In this document: piece by piece, positions 1 through 4,850 of the stretch
How positions within the stretch are numbered: position 1 is the stretch's first letter
How the letters are laid out: each line of letters begins with the position of its first letter
Assembly: GCA_029858755.1 (NCBI GenBank)
Contig: JAOUEK010000185.1
Location: 1 to 5,059 of the forward strand
Direction: 5' to 3'
DNA from: Thermoleophilia bacterium
GTDB lineage: Bacteria > Actinomycetota > Thermoleophilia > Gaiellales > Gaiellaceae
Length of the DNA stretch: 5,059 bases
Made by a program: the position numbers and the translations under genes
Notes under the pieces: model-generated
What the model was told of the DNA's origin: nothing
Database searches by the model: none
What the model saw: only the letters and a program-made list of their open reading frames with translations

Positions 1-468
1 TCAGCAGTCGAAGCCGATGCGGGTGGCGACGAGCTTCGCCTGGTCGCGGAGGTCCTCGAAGCGCCACAACGCGGTCGCCATCGGGTAGAGGGCGAGCTCG
101 CCCGCTGCGCGCATCGACGCCTCGAGCGCCACGAGGGAGCGGTCGGTGAGGTCGAAGAACTCGGCGAGATCCTGTTTCAGCGACGGCGGGGGCGGGATCG
201 CCCTGACCGCCTCCGCCTCCTCCCGCAGCACGGGAAGCGCGGCCGCGAGCGACGCGTGCACGTCGACGGCAAGCGTGAGGTCGGTAGGCGGCTCGATCGT
301 GTCCAGGCGCTCGCCGTACTCCGTGCAGACCTCGTGCACCTGGGCGAGGAAGCGCTCGGGGCTCATTGTCGCACTGCGGCCGCTCGCGACGACGACCACG
401 ACCGCAACGGTCGCCGCGACCAGCGTCAGCCCACCGGCCGCGAGAAGCACTGCACGACTACGACTCAC
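1..468 (-). CDS. Small membrane-anchored helical protein with a terminal cysteine pair, unknown function
   Basis: This is a complete 155-residue ORF with a GTG start (466-468) and a TGA stop (1-3). I do not recognise a named family. Residues 6-29 form one long hydrophobic segment of Ala, Val and Leu after two arginines. That suggests an N-terminal anchor or uncleaved signal with the rest outside the membrane. No lipobox cysteine is present, and any cleavage site after Ala33 would have Arg at -3, so cleavage looks doubtful. The remaining ~120 residues look all-helical. Two helical units each follow a proline-rich turn (IEPPTDL at 58-64, IPPPPSL at 91-97), spaced 33 residues apart. The only cysteines are C48 and the last residue, C155, and could form a disulfide closing the helical bundle. 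The gene is divergent from the aminotransferase. The GTG is preferred to Met35 because the hydrophobic segment lies upstream of Met35. There is no Shine-Dalgarno, but a TATAGT hexamer ends 7 nt before the GTG. Confidence 0.8.
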   Translation of the reverse strand: MSRSRAVLLAAGGLTLVAATVAVVVVVASGRSATMSPERFLAQVHEVCTEYGERLDTIEPPTDLTLAVDVHASLAAALPVLREEAEAVRAIPPPPSLKQDLAEFFDLTDRSLVALEASMRAAGELALYPMATALWRFEDLRDQAKLVATRIGFDC

Positions 469-475
469 CAGCCTG

Positions 476-481
476 ACTATA
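476..481 (-). promoter_or_regulatory. Putative -10 element giving a leaderless transcript of the small anchored protein gene
   Basis: Read on the minus strand, the hexamer is TATAGT, five of six matches to TATAAT. Seven bases separate it from the GTG start, which places the expected transcription start at or next to the start codon. No purine-rich ribosome binding site precedes the GTG, so a leaderless mRNA is the simplest reading. No good -35 hexamer is visible at 16-18 bp. A 4 bp inverted repeat (GCCT 471-474, AGGC 481-484) brackets the element. Confidence 0.5.
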
Positions 482-562
482 GGCGCCGCCTCGTCGTGCG
501 CGGCCGTCCCGGCGCAGCCATGACCGGCAATCGGCGCCGCCGTCCCGCGCCCGGCCTTGCTC

Positions 563-580
563 GCCGCGCGCGGCTAGGAT
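563..580 (+). promoter_or_regulatory. Putative aminotransferase promoter: 12 bp GC palindrome abutting a -10 hexamer
   Basis: TAGGAT at 575-580 fits the actinobacterial TANNNT -10 pattern and would start transcription near 586-588, giving a leader of about 25 nt before the ATG at 613. No convincing -35 is seen at 16-18 bp upstream. The perfect palindrome GCCGCGCGCGGC (563-574) lies directly against the -10 in the spacer. It could be a repressor site, but alternating GC is also easy to get by chance in this genome. Confidence 0.4.
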
Positions 581-599
581 CGGGGTGACGAGCGACGCG

Positions 600-605
600 A
601 AGGAG
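600..605 (+). promoter_or_regulatory. Ribosome binding site of the aminotransferase
   Basis: AAGGAG sits 7 nt before the ATG at 613, at ideal spacing. It fixes this ATG as the start. Confidence 0.85.
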
Positions 606-612
606 AGAGACG

Positions 613-1965
613 ATGGCCACGATCCAGACCAACCCGAACCTCGGCGCGGAGATCGTCGCCGACGCGAAGGAGTACGTCCTCTACTCGTGGTCGGTGCCCA
701 GCCAGATCAACCCGATTCCCGTGGCCGGCGCAGAGGGACGGTACTTCTGGGACTACGACGGCAAGCGCTACCTCGACTTCGCCTCGCAGCTCGTCAACGT
801 CAACATCGGGCACCAGCACCCGAAGATCATCGCCGCGATCAAGGAGCAGGCCGACCAGCTGTGCACGATCGGCCCGCCGATGGCGAACGAGTCGCGCTCG
901 CGCCTGGGGCGCCTGCTGGCGGAGGTGACGCCGGGTGACCTCTCCGTGTCGTTCTTCACGAACGGCGGCGCGGAGGCGAACGAGAACGCGGTCAAGCTCG
1001 CGCGGCTGGCCACCGGGCGGCACAAGATCATCGCTCGCTACCGGTCGTACCACGGCGCCACGCATGCCGCCGTCACGCTGACCGGCGACCCGCGCCGGTG
1101 GGCGGTCGAACCGGCCATGCCGGGGGTGGTGCGCATGTTCGACCCGTACACCTACCGCTGCCCGGCGGGGCACCCGGACCCGTGCCCGGTGTGCACGGGG
1201 GCACCGCACCTGGAGGAGATCCTCGAGTACGAGGGCGCGCACACCGTGGCGGCGGTGATGCTGGAGACGATCACCGGGACGAACGGGATCATCGTGCCGC
1301 CGGACGGCTACCTGCAGTCGATCCGCGAGGTCTGCGACCGGCACGGCATCCTGCTGATCCTGGACGAGGTGATGGCCGGCTTCGGGCGCACCGGCAGGTG
1401 GTTCGCGTGCGACCACTGGGACGTCGTCCCCGACATCATCACGGTGGCCAAGGGCATCAACTCCGGCTACGTCCCGATCGGCGCGATGATCGCACGCGGG
1501 GAGGTCATCGACCGCGTGCGCGATCGCTTCTTCCCGGGAGGGCTCACGTACGCGGGCCATCCGCTCGCCTGTGCATCGGCGGTGGCCTCGATCGAGGCCT
1601 TCCGCGAGGAGGGCGTCGTCGAGAACGCGGCGGCGATGGGCGACTGGTTCCACGAGGCGCTCGGCGGCCTTCGGGAGCGGCACCCGTCGATCGGCGACGT
1701 GCGCGGCAAGGGCTGCTTCTGGGGGATCGAGCTCGTGAAGAGCCGGGAGACGAAGGAGATGCTCGTCCCGTACAACGGGTCGGGTGAGGCCGCCGCGCCG
1801 GTCGCGCGCCTCGCGAAGGCGGCGCTGGAGCAGGGGCTGTACCTGATGACGCACTGGAACGTGATCATGGTCGTGCCTCCGCTCACGATCACGCGCGAGG
1901 AGGCCGAGGAGGGCGTCGCGATCCTCGACGAGGCCCTCTCGATCGCGGACGAGTACGTGACCTAG
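613..1965 (+). CDS. Class III PLP-dependent aminotransferase (omega-transaminase; taurine or beta-alanine transaminase-like)
   Basis: The 450-residue length is normal for fold-type I, class III transaminases, which move an amino group from an omega-amino donor to pyruvate or 2-oxoglutarate in the cytoplasm. PLP-site residues are all present: GGAEAN at 118-123 for the phosphate, Y146-H147-G148 for ring stacking, D251 in LILDEV for the pyridine nitrogen, the Schiff-base lysine K280 in VAKGINSGY, and T312 in LTYAGHP from the partner subunit. DEVMAGFGRTGRWFA (251-265) and the GDPRRW (158-163) to DPY (177-179) stretch resemble taurine:pyruvate or taurine:2-oxoglutarate transaminases. Substrate cannot be fixed from sequence: beta-alanine, GABA or other amines remain possible. 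A cysteine cluster (C183, H187, C191, C194) lies in the insertion after the PLP-stacking region. The gene appears monocistronic and converges on the hydrolase gene. The class call is firm; the substrate is inference. Confidence 0.95.
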   Translation: MATIQTNPNLGAEIVADAKEYVLYSWSVPSQINPIPVAGAEGRYFWDYDGKRYLDFASQLVNVNIGHQHPKIIAAIKEQADQLCTIGPPMANESRSRLGRLLAEVTPGDLSVSFFTNGGAEANENAVKLARLATGRHKIIARYRSYHGATHAAVTLTGDPRRWAVEPAMPGVVRMFDPYTYRCPAGHPDPCPVCTGAPHLEEILEYEGAHTVAAVMLETITGTNGIIVPPDGYLQSIREVCDRHGILLILDEVMAGFGRTGRWFACDHWDVVPDIITVAKGINSGYVPIGAMIARGEVIDRVRDRFFPGGLTYAGHPLACASAVASIEAFREEGVVENAAAMGDWFHEALGGLRERHPSIGDVRGKGCFWGIELVKSRETKEMLVPYNGSGEAAAPVARLAKAALEQGLYLMTHWNVIMVVPPLTITREEAEEGVAILDEALSIADEYVT

Positions 1966-1970
1966 CCCAC

Positions 1971-1999
1971 GTGGCCCCGACGGGCCGCCCGCGACGGGC
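1971..1999. terminator. Two small tandem GC hairpins between convergent genes, possible bidirectional terminator
   Basis: The 34 bp between the two convergent stop codons can form GGCCC-(CGAC)-GGGCC (1973-1986, extendable by a G-U and a G-C pair) and GCCCG-(CGA)-CGGGC (1987-1999). The core stems are adjacent, but the extended first stem overlaps the second by two bases. Neither is followed by a T-run on either strand. U-less hairpins are proposed terminators in some high-GC bacteria, but stems this short also arise by chance, so this is tentative. Confidence 0.35.
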
Positions 2000-2773
2000 T
2001 CAGAGGAACCCGACGATCGCCGCGGCCGTCTGCTCGAGCGCGTCCCAGAGCACGGTGTGGCCGCCGTCGACAGTGACCACGGTCAGCAGGTCGCCGAGGG
2101 CCTGTCGGTGCCCGTCCAGCAGGTGGTCGTAGGAGAGGTAGCTCTGTGCCCCGAGCACGACGAGCGTGGGCGTGCGCACCCGCTCGAACGTGGGTGGCGC
2201 CGACGCCATCTCGCTGTACGCGGCGACGACCGATGCCTGCGAGTAGCGGTAGCGCCAGCGGCCGTCCTCCCCCGGCTCCAGGTGGTGCCGGAGCTCCGCC
2301 TCGACGAGCTCTCGCGGTGCCCCGTGCAGCTGGCTCTCCTCGTAGCGGCGGTCGATCGCATCCTCGAACGACGGGTAGGCGCGCTCCTTGCGGGCGCTCT
2401 CGGCTGCTGGGAGCGCGACGTGCGGCGGCAGGTGCACGGCCGGGTCGAGCAGGACGAGCCGGGAGACGGCCAGGGGCGTCCGCGCCGCGAGCTCGAAGGC
2501 GAGCCGGCCTCCGTACGAGTGGCCGATCCATGCCGCCGGCTCCTCGCCGACCGCCGCGACGATCGCGGCCAGCTGGTCGTCGATCGACCACGGCGGCTCC
2601 CACGGCGACCAGCCGTGGCCGAGCAGGTCGGGCGCGACCACCCGGTGCGTGTCGGCGAGCCAGTCCTCGGCGAGCAGGCGGAAGTGCCCGCCGTGCGAGG
2701 TGACCCCGTGCAGGCACACGACCCGGGGCGCATCCTCGGGCCCCCACGCCTGCACGGCCAGCTCCCGGCTCAC
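2000..2773 (-). CDS. Alpha/beta hydrolase, MhpC-like fold, substrate unknown
   Basis: From the chosen GTG (2771-2773) the protein has 257 residues, a usual size for a single-domain alpha/beta hydrolase with a small lid. Visible landmarks are the oxyanion-hole loop HGVTSHG (22-28), DLLGHGWS (49-56), the nucleophile elbow GHSYGG (84-89, Ser86), the strand LVLLDPA (D110) and the catalytic histidine in GGHTVLWD (His239). Residues ~120-190 form a charged helical lid. The expected acid after the next strand is not in its usual place: the loop reads GAQSYLSYDHL (208-218), with Tyr212 where GxxSD-type relatives have Asp. D216 or D110 might serve. A GTG six codons upstream (2789-2791) is open but lacks a ribosome site, whereas the inner GTG has GGAG 8 nt ahead. 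No signal peptide is seen, so it is probably a cytoplasmic esterase, lactonase or C-C hydrolase; sequence does not decide which. Confidence 0.92.
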   Translation of the reverse strand: MSRELAVQAWGPEDAPRVVCLHGVTSHGGHFRLLAEDWLADTHRVVAPDLLGHGWSPWEPPWSIDDQLAAIVAAVGEEPAAWIGHSYGGRLAFELAARTPLAVSRLVLLDPAVHLPPHVALPAAESARKERAYPSFEDAIDRRYEESQLHGAPRELVEAELRHHLEPGEDGRWRYRYSQASVVAAYSEMASAPPTFERVRTPTLVVLGAQSYLSYDHLLDGHRQALGDLLTVVTVDGGHTVLWDALEQTAAAIVGFL

Positions 2774-2781
2774 GGCCTCGG

Positions 2782-2785
2782 CTCC
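2782..2785 (-). promoter_or_regulatory. Ribosome binding site that selects the inner hydrolase start
   Basis: On the minus strand GGAG (within GGCGGAG, 2782-2788) lies 8 nt before the GTG at 2771-2773. Nothing comparable precedes the alternative GTG at 2789-2791. This favours the shorter 257-residue product over a 263-residue one. Confidence 0.6.
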
Positions 2786-2916
2786 GCCCACCGGGGTCGA
2801 GGGCGGCGCGTCGCGCGCGAAGCGCAGCGAGCGGCGTCGGTCGCCGGCCCGCCACCTGCGCCGGCGCCAGCCGCCCGGTCGGGCTCAACGCTCGGCTCCG
2901 GTCCAGCGCCCCGCAT

Positions 2917-2934
2917 GGGGGGCACCGGCCCCCC
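2917..2934. terminator. Strong 7 bp G:C hairpin, probable terminator of the rarA-peroxiredoxin operon
   Basis: GGGGGGC (2917-2923) pairs perfectly with GCCCCCC (2928-2934) around the loop ACCG. It is the strongest stem noticed in the window, about 80 bp beyond the peroxiredoxin stop in the direction of transcription. No U-tract follows on the minus strand. CCCC at 2909-2912 could pair with part of the same G-run (2917-2920), so the two structures exclude each other. Termination is the simplest role; attenuation of the hydrolase leader is the alternative. Confidence 0.45.
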
Positions 2935-2953
2935 TACCGGCACGCTAGCCGTC

Positions 2954-2968
2954 GTTCCGCGCCGGAAC
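2954..2968. repeat. 15 bp inverted repeat, possible operator or second terminator stem
   Basis: GTTCCG (2954-2959) and CGGAAC (2963-2968) are perfect inverted arms around CGC. The repeat lies 46 bp beyond the peroxiredoxin stop. It also sits just upstream of the weak TAGCGT -10 candidate for the hydrolase, where it would cover the spacer and -35 region. Either an operator or a transcript hairpin fits. Confidence 0.3.
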
Positions 2969-3014
2969 CGTGACGGCTTCGTGTCGCCTTCGTACCGGGC
3001 GCGCACGGTCGGCG

Positions 3015-3488
3015 TCAGTCGCCGCCGTCGTGCTCGAGCGTCTCGAGCGACTCGGGCACCATCTCCGTCCGCCTGGTGTCGGCGTCCTTGACGAGCGACC
3101 AGATCACGGTGCCCTCCTTGTCGATCAGGAAGGTCCCGCGCACCGCGGCACCGGTCTCCTCGTCGAACACGCCGTAGGCGCGTGCGGTCGCGCCGTGCTG
3201 CCAGAAGTCCGAAGCGAAGATGTAGGTGGCGCCGAGCTGCTTGCGCCACGCCTGGCGCGCGGCGGACGTGTCGCAGGAGACGAAGACGATGTCGGTCTCG
3301 GCGTTCTGGAACGACTCGAGGTTCTCCTGCAGGTCGAGCGCCTCCTCCGCGCAGACTGCGGTGAAGGCGAAGGGATGGAACACGAGCAGCACGTTGCGGC
3401 GCCCGAGGAAGTCGTCCAGCCCGACCCGCTGCTGGTAGGTCTCCTCGAGATCGAACCGCGGCGCGCGGTCACCCGTCGTGATCGCCAC
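3015..3488 (-). CDS. ahpE: AhpE-like 1-Cys peroxiredoxin
   Basis: This 157-residue cytoplasmic thiol peroxidase reduces hydrogen peroxide, organic hydroperoxides or peroxynitrite. The peroxidatic motif PFAFTAVC (39-46) gives the conserved Pro39, Thr43 and Cys46. Arg117 in RGTFLID completes the active site. Spacing matches Mycobacterium tuberculosis AhpE (Cys45, Arg116), as do SDFWQHG (93-99) and AYGVFDEETG (104-113). A second cysteine, C72 in VSCD, is absent in the mycobacterial protein as I recall it. There is no resolving cysteine in the usual Bcp or 2-Cys position, so an external thiol or redoxin should regenerate the enzyme; mycothiol and mycoredoxin do so for mycobacterial AhpE. The frame is open far upstream within rarA, but the GTG at 3486-3488 follows AGGAGGTG and gives the normal AhpE N-terminus (AITTGDRAPRF). 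It overlaps the end of rarA by 20 bp, so co-transcription and translational coupling are likely. Confidence 0.93.
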   Translation of the reverse strand: MAITTGDRAPRFDLEETYQQRVGLDDFLGRRNVLLVFHPFAFTAVCAEEALDLQENLESFQNAETDIVFVSCDTSAARQAWRKQLGATYIFASDFWQHGATARAYGVFDEETGAAVRGTFLIDKEGTVIWSLVKDADTRRTEMVPESLETLEHDGGD

Positions 3489-4755
3489 CTCGCTGCACCT
3501 CCTCCCGCTCCTCGCCGTGCCCGGACGGACGATAGTAGGTCCGCCCTCGGAGCTCCTCCGGGAGGTGATCGGCGGCGAAGCCGGCCGGGTCGTCGTGCGG
3601 GTACACGTAGCCGGTGCCGTGGCCGCGGGCGGCGGCACCGGCGTAGTGGGCGTCGCGGAGCATCTCGGGAGGCGGCTTCGCGCCCTCGCGGCGGACGTCC
3701 TGCCGCGCGCGCCAGATCGCGGTCGCGGAGGCGTTCGACTTGGGCGCGCGGGCGAGGTACACAGCCGCCTGCGCGAGGTTGAGCTGCGCCTCCGGCAGGC
3801 CGACGTGCTCGAGCGCGTGCGCCGCCGCGACTGCGACGAGCAGCGCGCGTGGGTCGGCGTTGCCGACGTCCTCGGAGGCGAGCACGATCATCCGCCGCGC
3901 GATGAAGCGCGGGTCCTCTCCTCCCTCCAGCATCACCGCGAGGTAGTAGACGGCCGCGTCCGCGTCACCGCCGCGCATCGACTTGATGAACGCGGAGGCG
4001 AGGTCGTAGTGGCTGTCGCCGGCGCGGTCGTAGCGCAGTGGGCGCTTGCGGGCCGCGTCGGCGACGTGCTCGAGGGTGGCGGGCACCCCCGCTGCGCGCG
4101 CCGTCTCCCACGCGAGCTCGAGCGTCTGCAGCGCCGTGCGGGCGTCGCCACCGGCGACGCGGGCGACCTCCGCCGCCACCTCGGGCGGCACCCTCGCCGC
4201 GAGCTCGGCGGCGCCGCGCGCGACCACCTCGAGCAGCTCCTCGACCGTCAGCGGCTCGAGCTCCACGACCGTGCAGCGGGAGAGCAGCGCGTCGTTGACC
4301 TCGAAGTAGGGGTTCTCGGTCGTCGCGCCGATCAGCGTCACCACTCCCTCCTCGACCGCGTGCAGCACCGAGTCCTGCTGGCGCTTGTCGAAGCGGTGGA
4401 TCTCGTCGATGAAGAGGATCGTTCGCATCGCGTTGCCGCCGAGCCGGTCGCGAGCCCGCCGGATCACGGCGCGCACGTCGTCGACGCGCGCCGACACCGC
4501 CGACAGCTCCTCGAAGGCCGCCCCGGTGCGCTCGGCGACGATCCGGGCCAGGGTCGTCTTGCCCACACCAGGCGGCCCGAAAAGGATCATCGACGGCGCG
4601 CGGTCCTCCTCGATCGCACGGCGGAGCGCCGACCCGTCGGCGAGCACGTGCTGCTGGCCCACGAGCTCGCCCAGCGTCCGCGGGCGCAGCCGCTGCGCGA
4701 GCGGTGCGATCCGTGCCGCGTGCTCGCGTGCGGCGTCGTCGAAGAGGTCGACCAC
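3469..4755 (-). CDS. rarA: RarA (MgsA) family replication-associated recombination AAA+ ATPase
   Basis: The 428-residue protein resembles E. coli RarA along its whole length. RarA works as a tetramer at stalled forks and single-strand gaps, on SSB-coated DNA, during replication restart. The AAA+ core shows Walker A GPPGVGKT (60-67), Walker B LFIDEIHR (114-121), sensor 1 GATTEN (143-148), arginine finger S159-R160 and sensor 2 GGDAR (202-206). Upstream is the family signature LAQRLRP...ELVGQQHVL (19-38). The C-terminal oligomerisation domain carries RYDRAGDSHYDLASAF, ASEDVGNADPRAL, LARAPKSNA and the terminal RTYYRPSGHGEE. The start is taken as the GTG at 4753-4755, giving MVDLFDDAAREH. The frame is open to an ATG at 4807-4809 and beyond, but that would cover the divergent promoter and the M20 start. 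GGAGG is only 2 nt from the GTG, too close to act normally; a CATACT -10-like hexamer 9 nt upstream suggests a leaderless or nearly leaderless mRNA. The gene heads an operon with the peroxiredoxin. Confidence 0.95.
   Translation of the reverse strand: MVDLFDDAAREHAARIAPLAQRLRPRTLGELVGQQHVLADGSALRRAIEEDRAPSMILFGPPGVGKTTLARIVAERTGAAFEELSAVSARVDDVRAVIRRARDRLGGNAMRTILFIDEIHRFDKRQQDSVLHAVEEGVVTLIGATTENPYFEVNDALLSRCTVVELEPLTVEELLEVVARGAAELAARVPPEVAAEVARVAGGDARTALQTLELAWETARAAGVPATLEHVADAARKRPLRYDRAGDSHYDLASAFIKSMRGGDADAAVYYLAVMLEGGEDPRFIARRMIVLASEDVGNADPRALLVAVAAAHALEHVGLPEAQLNLAQAAVYLARAPKSNASATAIWRARQDVRREGAKPPPEMLRDAHYAGAAARGHGTGYVYPHDDPAGFAADHLPEELRGRTYYRPSGHGEEREEVQRGGDHDG
3496..3503 (-). promoter_or_regulatory. 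Strong ribosome binding site of the peroxiredoxin, inside the rarA coding region
   Basis: Read on the minus strand, AGGAGGTG is an eight-base match to the anti-Shine-Dalgarno and ends 7 nt before the GTG at 3486-3488. It lies within the last codons of rarA and decides the peroxiredoxin start. Confidence 0.8.
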
Positions 4756-4764
4756 TGCCTCCGC

Positions 4765-4770
4765 AGTATG
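4765..4770 (-). promoter_or_regulatory. Putative -10 element for rarA
   Basis: CATACT on the minus strand matches TATAAT at four of six positions and ends 9 nt before the chosen GTG (4755), predicting a start site within a few bases of the codon. No recognisable -35 is found. It overlaps the plus-strand -10 at 4767-4772. Confidence 0.35.
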
Positions 4771-4772
4771 CT
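4767..4772 (+). promoter_or_regulatory. Putative -10 element for the mini-ORF and M20 gene
   Basis: TATGCT fits TANNNT and ends 6 nt before an ATG (4779), placing the expected transcription start at that ATG. The only A/T-rich spot in this divergent region is here. No clear -35 lies upstream, in the first codons of rarA. Confidence 0.45.
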
Positions 4773-4778
4773 CCGCCC

Positions 4779-4850
4779 ATGGCCGACCACGAGCCGGTTC
4801 GGGGCGCATCGCCCGCCGCGACGGCGCCCACCTGCGCACCCGTCGCGTGA
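4779..4850 (+). CDS. Possible 23-residue leaderless leader ORF overlapping the M20 start
   Basis: An ATG-initiated frame of 23 codons plus TGA (4848-4850) begins 6 nt after a TATGCT hexamer and ends in a GTGA overlap with the M20 start codon (4847-4849). The peptide is Ala- and Pro-rich, begins MADHEPVRGAS and has no recognisable domain. Nineteen of its 22 internal codons end in G or C, but in this GC-rich DNA that is weak evidence. If real, its job would probably be to deliver ribosomes to the M20 start, which has no Shine-Dalgarno of its own. It may equally be a chance ORF in a 5' leader. Confidence 0.35.
   Translation: MADHEPVRGASPAATAPTCAPVA

Larger units (their letters stand above)
2774..3014. 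other. 241 bp non-coding gap between peroxiredoxin and hydrolase genes
   Basis: No credible gene lies here. Open frames through it are extensions or shadows of the hydrolase in other frames. It should hold the end of the rarA-peroxiredoxin transcript and the hydrolase promoter. It contains a strong G:C hairpin (2917-2934) and a 15 bp inverted repeat (2954-2968), listed separately. A TANNNT match, TAGCGT (2942-2947, minus strand), is a weak hydrolase promoter candidate about 170 nt upstream of the start, with no clear -35. Confidence 0.7.

Noticed and set aside
482..541. Nine-base direct repeat GGCGCCGCC (482-490 and 533-541)
   Set aside because: It is GC-only and short, with flanks that do not match. 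Such repeats are common by chance at this composition.
574..1854. Long minus-strand open frame opposite the aminotransferase
   Set aside because: Its product is a low-complexity Arg/His/Asp/Val string with no domain. The plus-strand frame holds a complete aminotransferase with its PLP motifs, so this is a GC-driven shadow.
1967..1974. Palindrome CCACGTGG just after the aminotransferase stop
   Set aside because: It is an eight-base palindrome at a 3' end with no promoter nearby. Part of it overlaps the better-supported hairpin, and I see no reason to call a binding site.
2057..3091. 344-codon plus-strand open frame across the hydrolase and the gap
   Set aside because: It is antisense to a hydrolase with an intact nucleophile elbow, its translation is Arg/Pro-rich with no motif, and it runs into the end of the peroxiredoxin.
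3489..3638. N-terminal extension of the peroxiredoxin by 50 residues
   Set aside because: It lies wholly inside rarA in another frame, has Pro/Thr/Arg-rich content, and a strong ribosome site supports GTG 3488, which gives the normal AhpE length.
4779..4850. Mini-ORF as the true M20 N-terminus split by a frameshift
   Set aside because: The M20 protein from GTG 4847 already has a normal-length N-terminus before the LDTVNPPGNE signature, so no upstream sequence is missing. I kept the mini-ORF only as a possible separate leader.
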